Both the position numbers and the translations under genes were made by a program. Source: Limnomonas spitsbergensis (lineage: Eukaryota; Chlorophyta; Chlorophyceae; Chlamydomonadales). From it: 64,000 nucleotides of DNA. Where the stretch lies: assembly GCA_037349105.1 (NCBI GenBank), contig JAYJMM010000099.1:2294001-2358000 (forward strand). Direction: 5' to 3'. The notes beneath the pieces are model-generated. The model saw nothing but the letters and a program-made list of their open reading frames with translations. It did no database searches and was not told the origin of the DNA. Position 1 is the first letter of the stretch; each line of letters opens with the position of its first letter. This document shows, piece by piece, positions 47,051-56,907 of this stretch.

Positions 47051-48200
47051 GCATTCTCAGGAGGGCAATCCAGTGGGAAAAGGGATTCAGTCAATAAATT
47101 ATACGCCTGTTCCCCAAACCAGCATTCTTACTGTTGTGCAAGATGGTGTTTCCTTGATTGAGCTTTTTGGTGGCATGTGCGGTGGATTGGAATGCATGCT
47201 AAGAAATGGCATCCGCATCAACCACTATTACTATGCTGACATTGATCATGGTGCGAGGGCCTGTGCTAAGCACAGATTTAAGTTACTTATGGAAGAATTT
47301 CCCAATCTGCTAAGTCATGACGCTATCGCTAACACATTCAACTGGCTGCCGCAGGATGTCTACGATATTAGTGAAAGACATCTCATTGACATTGGATGCC
47401 TTGATGGTACCCAGTGGATGCTAACAGTAGGATTTATGTGCACTGACCTGTCTTCTGCAGGGAAACGTACGGGACTGCAAGGAGAGAAGAGTTCTACTTT
47501 CTTCCCTCTTAGTAAGGTTCTTGGATCTCTCCAGCACATGCAACAGGGTAGACGCCCACCCATGTACTTCATTGAAAATGTTGCTGTACAATTTGCTATT
47601 GCCCAATCGCAGACCATGCGAGAAGGGTTCCAGGAGCTTACGGAGAGGCTGGGACATCCAGTTTGCTTTGACGCACTTGTTGTTGGCAGCTATGCCCACC
47701 GTCTGCGTAATTATTGGCAGAATATATGTTCCCCCACTTCTCTGCAGATGGTGATGATGTCCTTTGTACGTGATGATACATTGCGCCTGACTGACATACT
47801 GGATCATGGTAGAGAACCCCGTACCTGTTTCAAAGTTAACAGGTACCCATATCATCCAGCCAACATCTTGAATGAACCCCTCCGGGTTTTTCCTACGATG
47901 GTTGCAAGACTTGACTCTTACGTGTTCCGTCCCTACCCTGAATATGAACCTGGACTTGTTTTGGAAACAGATCAGACAGGAGTTGTCACTGGACACTCTC
48001 TCACCATACATGAGCGTGAACGTGCTCTGGGTTATGCTGCTGACTGTACTGCTGGAAAAGATCTTATCTTCTCTTTGCGTCACAGGATCGTAGGAGGAGC
48101 CTTTTATGCTAATGCTGTCAGTCACCTGATTGCTGTTGGCCTCGCAGTCCGCTTTGCAGCAGTTCCGCCTTCGCAGGAAATTTTTTTCTGCTTTCAATAA
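46980..48200 (+). CDS. DNA (cytosine-5) methyltransferase in retroelement
   Basis: 406 codons, open from 46980 to the TAA at 48200; the first about 45 codons may be out of the true frame. C5-methyltransferase motifs in order: SLIELFGGMCGGLE (motif I, S-adenosylmethionine site, residues 58-71), GFMCTDLSSAGKRTGLQGEK (motif IV, 151-170; catalytic Cys154, codon 47439-47441, in MC instead of the usual PC), FIENVA (motif VI, 197-202), SYAHRLRNYW (motif VIII-like), a target-recognition segment (260-300), and LTIHERERALGY with RHRIVGGAFYANAVSHL (motifs IX/X, 341-384). The order and size fit a complete catalytic domain without accessory domains. It sits just before the integrase. It could methylate element copies or host DNA at cytosines (inference). 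It stays open although the neighbouring integrase is broken. Confidence 0.85.
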   Translation: MKNVACIRLQELPPSHYTSLQVHEHSQEGNPVGKGIQSINYTPVPQTSILTVVQDGVSLIELFGGMCGGLECMLRNGIRINHYYYADIDHGARACAKHRFKLLMEEFPNLLSHDAIANTFNWLPQDVYDISERHLIDIGCLDGTQWMLTVGFMCTDLSSAGKRTGLQGEKSSTFFPLSKVLGSLQHMQQGRRPPMYFIENVAVQFAIAQSQTMREGFQELTERLGHPVCFDALVVGSYAHRLRNYWQNICSPTSLQMVMMSFVRDDTLRLTDILDHGREPRTCFKVNRYPYHPANILNEPLRVFPTMVARLDSYVFRPYPEYEPGLVLETDQTGVVTGHSLTIHERERALGYAADCTAGKDLIFSLRHRIVGGAFYANAVSHLIAVGLAVRFAAVPPSQEIFFCFQ

Positions 48201-48912
48201 TTTTCTCCCGCATTCCTTTGCCACTTCAGGACTGGAGCTGGGGGGGGATGGTGATCAGATATCTCAGCAGCTTAATCATTTATTTGCTGCTGGAGATTCT
48301 CTGATCTTACATGCAGCTCAGTCCTTAGCGGCTGAGTTCATAGAGCAGCCCATGACCCGTGAGGAAGAGTCTCACTCGTTTGCAGATATCTGGTTGGACA
48401 ATAATGCTATGCAATATCTGAGGCGTACCACTGACACAATGTTGCCTATGCTGACCCCTGTAGAACGCAAGAGACTTCAACGACGAGCTGCGCTTCATCT
48501 CTGGTCTGCAGAAAAGAGTATTCTATATCGACGAATGCCAGGCGGTACAACCAAGGTGGTACCACCCCCTGGTGACCGGTTGGCACTCGTGCACAAAATG
48601 CATGTAGAAATGGTCATTATGGCAGGCGCCGCACAACGGGGCTTGTCATGATGACACACTGGTGGGTTGGCTTATATAATGACTGCAAGAGAGTGGTCCA
48701 GTGCTGTGAGGCCTGTGATTACACTAAAGTATCGTTCAATGCTATGCAGCCTGTTATGCATCCCTTACCCATCAGAGGACTTATGTACCGCTGGCACCTG
48801 GATCTTTCTGGTCCTTACACGGCTTCTAACCAAGGTCACACCTATGTTATGGTAGCTGTAGAAAGCTACTCTAAATGGGTTGAGGTATTTCCCATGACTG
48901 CTAAATCATCTA
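48130..48912 (+). pseudogene. integrase, N-terminal zinc finger and core start (frameshifted)
   Basis: The frame 48130-48651 gives LPMLTPVERKRLQRRAALHL, LHLWSAEKSILYRRMPGG and LVHKMHVEM. A missing base near 48611 shifts the reading to GHYGRRRTTGLVMMTHWWVG and QCCEACDYTKVSF, completing an H-H-C-C zinc finger. The core begins with WHLDLSGPYTASNQGHTYVM and ESYSKWVEVFPM; the first catalytic Asp is in HLDLSGP. Similarity ends about MTAKSSKE (48912), where foreign DNA starts. The reading frame overlaps the end of the methyltransferase by about 70 bases, one frame apart. Confidence 0.8.
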
Positions 48913-48961
48913 AAGAAGGACGCAGTGGACGTCGAGTCCTTGATTCAGTTTGTGCGGAACC

Positions 48962-49523
48962 TGTGTGCGGCCATGTGGCAGCAGCAGCCGCATGTGGAGA
49001 ATGTTTGGGCAATGGCCAAGGTGAAAAGAGGGGGACACGAGGAGAGGGGGACTCGAGGAGAGGGGGGAGGCTGACGCCTGATGGTGCCAGCTGTCCAGCG
49101 TTTCTGCACGTGGCCCGGTGGTTGCCTGTGGTGACCAGGAGGGTGAGTGGAAAGTAAGCTGAATTGGCCATTTCAGCCTAGCAACTCAGGCAAGTGCCCC
49201 CATGTCCACACTTTTTCGCACCGTTCCAGATCCTACTAGAGTAATTATTTGAAATGAGGAACACTCAGAGAGGGCACACTGGATGATGTATGTGGAAGCT
49301 GTGAGGCAGGTGGGCATCCCAGTGGACTGGCTTGGTGGTTGGGAGTTACATGGAGCGCAAAATCCGTTGACTTGTACTAGTTGTTTTATATATGGGTATG
49401 CAATTGCGGCTTCAAACCCGTGAGTAAGGGTCTAGGATGTTTGAAGTGGAAACCCTTGGGGCCAATTGGGTGCTTGAAACCTGAAACCTGAAACCCGTGT
49501 CCTCTGACAGCTGAAATCCTGCC
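48962..49523 (+). repeat. foldback element, left arm
   Basis: About 562 bp, roughly 80-85% identical by eye to the reverse complement of 51488-52050. Shared landmarks are GAGAATGT(T/G)TGGGC, CCAGGAGGGTGAGT(G/C)GAAAGTAAG, GAGGAACACTCAGAGAGGGCA, GTGGACTGGCTTGGTG and the triple (T/C)TGAAACCTGAAACCTGAAAC. Confidence 0.8.
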
Positions 49524-49524
49524 C

Positions 49525-49765
49525 CCCTGTCCCCGCCCTCTCAGGCCCTGGTCCGGTACGACCACCTGCAAACTGCCTTGTCCCCTCCCTCTGTCAGGCC
49601 CTCGTCCAGTAAAATCACCTGAACCCTGCCTCCCTGTTCCCTCCCTCTCCCATGCCCTCTCCTGGTCGGACCGCTTGAAACCCGCCACCTGAAAACTGTC
49701 CCTGTCCCCTCCCTCTGTCAAGCCCTCGTTCAGCACCATCACCTGAACCCTGCCCCTGCCCTAAT
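49525..49765. repeat. CCCTGTCCCCTCCCTCTGTCAGGCCCTCGTCC repeats
   Basis: Four or five 55-65 bp units of TGTCCCCTCCCTCTGTCA, GGCCCTCGTCCAGTA and ATCACCTGAACCCTGCC in the foldback spacer. Confidence 0.7.
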
Positions 49766-50084
49766 GTTTTGACTGAAGAACCGTACTTGTTTTACATCAC
49801 AGTAATAAGGTCGACCGTTACTACTGTCCATTGCCCCATTGCCTGTACCTGCACCTAATTATCCTGTAGCCTGAACCATTGCACGCAGGCTCTGGCTGAG
49901 GGCACCTGCCTCCCTGCCTACCAATGGGCGGGTGGCGGCGCTGCAGGGGGCAGGCCCTGGACCCCCGACCTGCCCTGCGACACGGCCTTGGTGAGTGCCT
50001 GTGACGGGTTGTCATGGACCGGACAGATGTAGTTGGCTGAGGCTGGCGTACTAGATTCTTTTGTTCTCACTCAGGTTGGCCGGC

Positions 50085-50178
50085 TGACTAGATTTTGTGC
50101 TGACTAGATTTTGCGCTGACTAGATTTTGTGCTGACTAGATTTTGTGCTGACTAGATTTTGTGCTGACTAGATTTTGA
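50085..50178. repeat. 17-bp TGCTGACTAGATTTTG tandem repeat
   Basis: Five or six near-perfect units of (T/G)GCTGACTAGATTTTG(T/C) in the foldback spacer. Confidence 0.85.
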
Positions 50179-50599
50179 GGTCTGCCGGCCGACTAGGTTT
50201 TGTTTTGTTTCCGTTTCTGGTTGGACATCAAAAGGGGGAGGGGGTCTGACACTCTGATGTGCCCCGCATGGCTGCATACAGCTCCCCAACACGTTGTTTA
50301 CATATTCAAACGGTTCAAACCAACGGTTCAAACAGCAGTTGCAACAGGATCCATCAGGCTTCTGCTGACGGAGCTGGGTTTCGAGCCGCCATTCTGCTGC
50401 CAGGCCACCTCCCCGCCTCCTTATACTACACCTCCCCGCCTCCCACACCCTCATCTCCTATACACCTCCCTCCCGCTCTCCACCACTTCATCCCCCCCTC
50501 CTCTCAACTCTCCACCTCTGCATCTCCCCACCTCACCATCTCCCCCCCACAGGTGCTGTACCTTTTTCGCCGCCTTCTTCGAACATCCCGGATGAGAAC

Positions 50600-50925
50600 T
50601 TGCTGTTAAGCAGAATGGGACCCTAGCCACCAGGTGGGGACTTCATACGCAATGAAAGTGCACCTTTAAACCCTATTTTCAACAGTTAGGGTTGAAGTGA
50701 AGCAGAACGGGACTCAGGCCACCAGGTGGGGGGCCTTCAAACGGAACTGAAGGTTTAGGATTAAAGTGAAGCATCATCGGAGTTTGCTGTGAAGCAGAAA
50801 GGGACACAGGCCACCAGTCGGGGATTCAACTGAAGCAACGGAAGGATAAGGGTTGAATTAGGGGTTGAAGTTCAGCAGAAGAGCACCCAGGCCATCTGGT
50901 GGGGGGGGGTGGCGGTGGGGGGGCT
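50600..50925. repeat. degenerate AAGCAGAACGGGAC...CCACCAGGTGGGG repeats
   Basis: Four units of 75-90 bp with GAAGCAGAA(C/A)GGGAC, CAGGCCACCAGGTGGGG and TTCAAACG(C/G)AA. Confidence 0.65.
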
Positions 50926-51362
50926 TCAAACGCAATGAGATACTTCACCGCGTGGTGAATGGTTCAAGGATAGTAAAAGATTTCACCACGTGGTACATGC
51001 TGTGAAGATAATTACCGTCTGTGGATGGTACAAGTACGGTTTAGGGTGACAGGGTTCAAGCATGACAATTGAACCCTGAACACTGAACACTGTCTGTGAA
51101 CCGTAGAAGAACCCAGAGAGGAGCAGTGACGGTAACTGACAAACAAACTCCGGCTTGCCTGCAAAGCTGTTTAAAAGGTGAGAGCCCTGGATCACCTTTA
51201 TTTTTACAAGTTGGAGAAGAGCTCGTTGGCGTAGCCAAAACCTCATGCCCGCATCTGCGGGTGGGGTGAAACCTGTATGCCCCTCTGCCCCCTAAAGCCT
51301 GAATCCTCCCCCACGTAGGGGCATGCCTCTTTTCTTGGGCCAGCTCCAGAACCGCCCCCCCG

Positions 51363-51508
51363 AACCAGTACAGCGCGATCCTGACGTACCGCCCCGAGAA
51401 GCGGAGTGCGTGGGTGGACGCGATCCTGGCCCTCAACCTGACGGGCGCGGTGCCAATCATGTGCTTCATGGCCGAGGGCAGGATACTGGCAGGAATTCAG
51501 CTGTCAGA
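51363..51508 (+). other. coding-like stretch of about 48 codons
   Basis: The frame from AAC at 51363 reads NQYSAILTYRPEKRSAWVDA then ILALNLTGAVPIMCFMAEGR. The composition is that of a folded protein exon, but the family is not recognised and the stretch ends in the foldback arm. Confidence 0.25.
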
Positions 51509-52050
51509 GGACATGGGTTTCAGGTTTCAGGTTTCAGGCACCCAATTGGCTTCAAGGGTTTCCATTTCAAAAACCCGAGAGCCTTACATCTAGTTTTGTA
51601 GCCGAAATTGTTTACCAATCCAGCAATCAACTTCAACAAGTCTACAGCTTTTGCGCTCCATGTAGCTCCCGAACACCAAGCCAGTCCACTGGGATTCCCA
51701 CCTGCCTCACAGCTTTCACATGCATCCTCCAGAGTGCCCTCTCTGAGTGTTCCTCGTCTCAAATAACTTACTTACTCAACCAGGAGCTGGAAAGGTGTGG
51801 ACTTGGGGGCACTCACCTTCGACGAGCCAACTTATTTTGGTGAATGGCTAGGCTGAAATTGCCAATCCAACTTACTTTCGACTCACCCTCCTGGTTGCCA
51901 ATGGCACTCACTGTTCCTAATACAGAAACAATGGCACCGTCAGGCAACAGACCCCCCCCCCCCACTCCGCGCGTTTCCCCCTCGCCTCACCTTGGCCATG
52001 GCCCACACATTCTCCACACTCAGCTACTGCTGCCCCATGGCCGTACACCG
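51488..52050 (-). repeat. foldback element, right arm
   Basis: Inverted partner of 48962-49523; spacer 49524-51487. Confidence 0.8.
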
Positions 52051-52929
52051 CGGCGGCCGGTCCGTCCCCATCCCCGCAAATGACGTTAGGGATGGCCGGC
52101 ATACGCACCCGCTGGTTTAGCTGCGCCAGCATCTGAAAATGGGGGCAGTACAAGTCCCAATGCATCATCAGCTGATGAAGGGGAGAACACGGCAATGGCA
52201 GTATTGTCATATAAACGAGTGGGAGTGCCCTTGCACCTTGTTGCCCTCTTCTCTGAAGTGTTATTGAAAGGTAATACACGGCTCATCGACCGTACTGCTA
52301 AAACAATCGAGTAGAGTGCGGGGTCTTTCACCACATGCACACCTCTGTCCCCCCCCTCCCTCTCCCCAGCCTGGCTGACCCCTCCCCCCCACATCTGTCC
52401 CCTCTACCTGGCTGCCCCCCTCCCCATCTTTACCCCCCACATGGCTGCACCCTTTTTAAGAGCTAATGCAGGGCAGTACATAGCTCATCGGCAGTACAGC
52501 CAAAATAAACTAGGGAGTGCGGGGTCTTTCACCAACTGCACTCCTCTACCCCCCTTCCCCCTTCCACCTAGCTGCCCCGTCTCCCCGCCCCCCCCCCTCC
52601 CGCTCCCCATTCCCCTTCCCCACCTCCCTGCCCCCGCCACCCGGTTGAGCCCTTCGTGTGCTGTGTCAGTCTACCTGGCAGCTGCCCCCCTCTCTTTCCC
52701 TCACCGGGTTACCCCCTCCTCCCTCAACCCCTCCCTACTCCCCCCAGTGGCCCACACCTGGTTGATGCGCTGGACCAGCGGACGCAAGACCTTCAGGCAG
52801 CAGGGCAAAACTCCCTTATAATGTAATTCGAATCTCCAACAGTGGTTGGAAAGCCACTGTAAATTCTCGACCAAGATCGTTTCTCTCTGTTTACGAATTT
52901 GAAATTGAAATTCCATCTGGTTAAAATTC

Positions 52930-54357
52930 CATCTGGCCATATTCTCAGGCCCTTCTGAACACAAACAAACAACGACTGTTTTCAACAATTATGAAAATGT
53001 TGGTCCTGCCCACTAGAGGACTGGCCTCAAAGCTAGCCGAGAGTGCGCGCCGAAGGACAGAGTAAGGGACTGGGCTGTCACAACAATAAAAATGCCGCAA
53101 TGACCTGAATCAAGCAGAATCACCTCAGGCCCTTCTGAGCACAAACAAACAGTGACTGTTTTCAACAATTATGAAATTGTTGGTCCTGCCCCCTAGAGGA
53201 CTGGCCTCAAAGCTATAGCCGAGAGTACGTGCCGAAGGGCAAAGTAAGGGACGGGGCTGTCACAAAAATAAAATTGCCACAATGACCTGAATCAAGCAGA
53301 ATCAGCTCAGGCCCTTCTGAGCACAAACAAACAGTGACTGTTTTCAACAATTATGAAATTGTTGGTCCTGCCCCCTAGAGGACTGGCCTCAAAGCTAGCC
53401 GACAGTGCGCGCCGAAGGGCAAAGTAAGGTACTGGACTGTCACAAAAATTAAATTGCCAGAATGACCTGAATCAAGCAGAATCAGCTCAGGCCCTTCTGA
53501 GCACAAACAAACAACGACTGTTTTCAACAATTATGAAAATGTTGGTCCTGCCCACTAGAGGACTGGCCTCAAAGCTAGCCGAGAGTGCGCGCCGAAGGAC
53601 AGAGTAAGGGACTGGGCTGTCACAACAATAAAATTGCCGCAATGACCTGAATCAAGCAGAATCAGCTCAGGCCCTTCTGAGCACAAACAAACAGTGACTG
53701 TTTTCAACAATTATGAAATTGTTGGTCCTGCCCCCTAGAGGACTGGCCTCAAAGCTAGCCGAGAGTGCGCGCCGAAGGGCAAAGTAAGGGACTGGACTGT
53801 CACAAAAATTAAATTGCCAGAATGACCTGAATCAAGCAGAATCAGCTCAGGCCCTTCTGAGCACAAACAAACAGTGACTGTTTTCAACAATTATGAAATT
53901 GTTGGTCCTGCCCCCTAGATGACTGGCCTCAAAGCTATAGCCGAGAGTACGTGCCGAAGGGCAAAGTAAGGGACGGGGCTGTCACAAAAAATAAAATTGC
54001 CACAATGACCTGAATCAAGCAGAATCAGCTCAGGCCCTTCTGAGCACAAACAAACAGTGACTGTTTTCAACAATTATGAAATTGTTGGTCCTGCCCCCTA
54101 GAGGACTGGCCTCAAAGCTAGCCGACAGTGCGCGCCGAAGGGCAAAGTAAGGGACTGGGCTGTCACAAAAATTAAATTGCCAGAATGACCTGAATCAAGC
54201 AGAATCAGCTCAGGCCCTTCTGAGCACAAACAAACAACGACTGTTTTCAACAATTATGAAATTGTTGGTCCTGCCCCCTAGAGGACTGGCCTCAAAGCTA
54301 TAGCCGAGAGTGCGCGCCGAAGGACAGAGTAAGGGACTGGGCTGTCACAACAATAGA
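52930..54357. repeat. about 180-bp satellite, 8 tandem units
   Basis: Units begin near 52951, 53131, 53313, 53493, 53673, 53853, 54036 and 54216 with CCCTTCTGAGCACAAACAAA and run through ACTGTTTTCAACAATTATGA, CTAGAGGACTGGCCTCAAAG and CTGAATCAAGCAGAATCAGC. Two unit types (AACGACTG or CAGTGACTG; CCCACTAG or CCCCCTAG) alternate, implying multi-unit duplication. Confidence 0.9.
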
Positions 54358-54745
54358 ACACAACTGGTTTCCTGTGAACCACTCATCCCTCCTGCTATCA
54401 TGGAAAGGTTGAATGGGGATCAGACAGTGGAATACCTGGATGTGGATGCTGCTGCTGAACTTGTACTGTCCCGTTCTGAATTGCTAGCCAAGAACTGCGT
54501 GATGGTCGGCCAGAACCTTCTGGTTGCTCAACAGCGAGATACCCTGCGTTACGCAAGGCTTCGCAGTGGAGGTTACCTCCCGTCAATAGCTAAGTATACT
54601 GAGGGGCAGTTTGTGTATGTGCGGGATGAGAATCGACTGCACCGACTCCACTGCAAGACCTTACGTACTTCGAGTGTTTGATGTACGGCCAAGTGGAGTC
54701 ATTGTCTTACTTGGTTGGTCGCAATGGGGTGACTGTGGCTGAGAA
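54358..54745 (+). pseudogene. integrase, C-terminal part (after insertion)
   Basis: The frame to 54681 gives AAAELVLSRSELLAKNCVMV, NLLVAQQRDTLRYARLRSGG and YTEGQFVYVR, the usual integrase C-terminal region that ends in a small SH3-like fold. A frame change near 54640-54650 gives ARPYVLRVFDVRPSGVIVLL; a second near 54716 leads into GRNGVTVAENAINCAPCHLP in the next ORF. So this part carries two frameshifts. Confidence 0.7.
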
Positions 54746-56084
54746 CGCTATTAACTGCGCACCATGTCATCTGCCCATAGAGGGACTGTTACTTCCATCC
54801 AAAAGATGGCAAAAGCCGGCACCAGATTTCCCTTGTCAAAGATGTCTGCTGCCTGATAATGCTAAGAAAATGATTCTGTGTGGCAGTTGTGGTCGAGGCA
54901 CTCACACCTATTGTTTGGTACCACGGCTTACTACTGTCCCTGCTGGTTACTGGATTTGTGAGCAATGCAGGATTGCAGGAGCTGACGCTACTGGTGCTGC
55001 AAGACGTGATGTTGCGGCGGAACTGGAGGAACCAGCGGCCGCCGTGACAGGTTACCAGCTGCGGCCTGCTAAGCAAAAGAAGGCAGGAAGGGTGATGGGA
55101 GCCGCCAGTGGCGGTGGCCTTGTTGAGGGTGAAGAAGAAGGACACGCTGAAGACAAAGAAGAGGACGCAGATTGTCTTGCCGGGACCGCCGCAGGCGGTG
55201 CCGGAAGCAATGCGGTTGAGCTCGCCGGGACCGTTGCAGTTGTCAGAAAGGAGGAAATCGCTGAGGAGGTTCAAACTGATGATCAGCGCCCTACTCGTGC
55301 ATCTGTGAGGATCCGCGTCCCCAACAAGAGGTTCGAAAGTCATGTCACTCATCCTTGGGTGCCCCCGGATTTCATCAACTGGGGTGTTCGCGGAGATGCG
55401 GTGGATGCTCTGAAGTCTTTAATGCCTGGAGTGTGGCGAGAGCGCGATGAGGCCGCAGTCTACTTGGGCAACAGGGTGCCGGGAGGATGGCCGTACCAAC
55501 TCTACCCTCCTTCACCTCTCACCATTGAAGACAGCGACTGCAACACCCTGCTAGACTGCCTTGACCTATCCCTGTCCCCCAGCATTCTTTTGCTGTTCAA
55601 GGATGATGGGCACGCCACCGAACTTCTGCAGAACAGCCAGCTTTACCCTTACCCTCAATCCCTCCACGTTCTCACCAATTCGGGCATCGGCGTCAACGTT
55701 CCTGCAGATTATTGTGCTGATCCGCTGCAACCCTCCACCTACGAGTTTCTGCTGCGACAGCATGGGCTGCACGTCCTTATCACAAACCCTCCGGCTGAAT
55801 ACGCTGATATCTCCTGTGCTCTTGCGGTCAAGTACGCACGGCACGTTGCCTGCTGCTTAGTCTCCCAAGAGTTTTTAACGTGCCATCCAGCAAGGTTTGA
55901 GTGGTTGTCCCAGCTACGCCGAGAAAGGCGGCTAGTCATCCTGCAGTCTGTCAGCTTCACAGCAGGCCTGGGAGCTAACCGGTCCATTCACGGCTGTTGC
56001 AGTAATAAAGTGTGGATCCTCGTGTTTGCAACCGCAGCTATCCGGGCAAGGATGCTCCCACCAATGCACACGTTCATCCGTTAA
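54681..56084 (+). CDS. PHD finger plus NPPA methyltransferase-like protein
   Basis: 467 codons from the ATG at 54681; the first 35 codons continue the integrase tail, so it was probably the end of the polyprotein. Numbered from the codon before that ATG, a C4HC3 PHD finger uses Cys53, 56, 68, 71, His76, Cys79, 94 and 97 (CQRC, CGSCGRGTHTYC, WICEQC); such fingers bind histone H3 tails. An acidic linker (147-165) follows. Residues 280-455 look like a Rossmann-type methyltransferase: PSILLLFKDD, ADYCADPLQPSTYEF, then HVLITNPPAEYADISCALAV, where NPPA corresponds to the catalytic (N/D)PP(Y/F/A) motif of N6-adenine DNA methyltransferases, and RRLVILQS. A glycine-rich cofactor motif is not clear, so activity is uncertain. 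DIRS elements are known to carry Dam-like domains, so capture by a retroelement has precedent. Confidence 0.65.
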   Translation: MYGQVESLSYLVGRNGVTVAENAINCAPCHLPIEGLLLPSKRWQKPAPDFPCQRCLLPDNAKKMILCGSCGRGTHTYCLVPRLTTVPAGYWICEQCRIAGADATGAARRDVAAELEEPAAAVTGYQLRPAKQKKAGRVMGAASGGGLVEGEEEGHAEDKEEDADCLAGTAAGGAGSNAVELAGTVAVVRKEEIAEEVQTDDQRPTRASVRIRVPNKRFESHVTHPWVPPDFINWGVRGDAVDALKSLMPGVWRERDEAAVYLGNRVPGGWPYQLYPPSPLTIEDSDCNTLLDCLDLSLSPSILLLFKDDGHATELLQNSQLYPYPQSLHVLTNSGIGVNVPADYCADPLQPSTYEFLLRQHGLHVLITNPPAEYADISCALAVKYARHVACCLVSQEFLTCHPARFEWLSQLRRERRLVILQSVSFTAGLGANRSIHGCCSNKVWILVFATAAIRARMLPPMHTFIR

Positions 56085-56824
56085 CTCTTAAGCGTACTGC
56101 TTTCTAATGACAGAATATAACGGAGTTTCCTTTGTTTGCTTTGACAATTGACTGTGTATCTGAACGGAATTTACTCTGGATCTGGGGGGGGGGTTCTGGA
56201 ACATAGGATTTGAATTTAGGAATTGAATTTCTGGTGCTGAGAATTGTGAGCCAAAGCTGGAACTGGATGACTATGAATATTTGACTGTGAACACTTGATT
56301 TCAAACAAAACAAAAATTGTGTGCAGTTTTCAATATCTGGGGGGGGGAAAGGTTGTTGTGCATAATACGCACTTTTAGGGTTTAGGAGGTGTCTACCGTG
56401 AGGTGGCATTCTCATATGTCTGGCGCGAGCCTATAGGCATCCTCGATGAGGTGTTAGGTAGGTGATCGGGAAGTTTGAGATGGTGTGGATTGGGAAACCA
56501 ATTGCACTAGAGCTACTAGAGCAGGGCTGATGTAGTCTTCTGGACTTGGGGTCGATTGGGCCCTGGGGGAAGGTGAACAGTACCGATGGTGACGAGAACT
56601 GGGCTCTTCAGCTTGAAGAGGGTCCCTTAAAGCGACTGTGGCGAGTTACGGTAATGCGTAAAAGTCACAGCTAACGTACGCATTATATCGGAGGTTATTT
56701 TTCCTACCGGTACTTGTGCCCCATGGACTCTGGGCAGGGCCCAGGGGTGGGAAGTCTGATAACAATACGCAGTTCTCAAAACGCTGTCGTACTTGTTTAT
56801 TACTGCCTCCAGTGTTTTTCGACC
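56085..56824. other. 3' non-coding region of the retroelement
   Basis: AT-rich with G-runs at 56184-56193 and 56339-56347. No ORF of note on the plus strand. Confidence 0.5.
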
Positions 56825-56835
56825 TGGGGGGGGAA
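56825..56835 (+). promoter_or_regulatory. candidate polypurine tract
   Basis: GGGGGGGGAA lies just before TGTCTTGTG (56837), the most likely true 5' boundary of the 3' LTR; purine runs at this place prime plus-strand DNA synthesis in LTR elements. Confidence 0.5.
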
Positions 56836-56907
56836 TGTCTTGTGTTCCTTTCGCTTGGTGCACCCATTCCTTAGTATCCTTAGGGTGCACCCCTGTGCCG
56901 CGACAGC

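Larger units (their letters stand above)
48913..54357. other. 5.4-kb insertion splitting the integrase
   Basis: Integrase similarity stops near 48912 and resumes near 54358. Between them are the two arms of a foldback structure (48962-49523 and 51488-52050), a pyrimidine-rich region with related 150-bp blocks (52270-52440 and 52480-52620, sharing GAGTGCGGGGTCTTTCACCA), and eight 180-bp satellite units (52930-54357). No complete gene is present. Boundaries are approximate. Confidence 0.65.

Noticed and set aside
47421..48224. 267-codon minus ORF opposite the methyltransferase
   Set aside because: No domain; the plus frame has the ordered C5-methyltransferase motifs.
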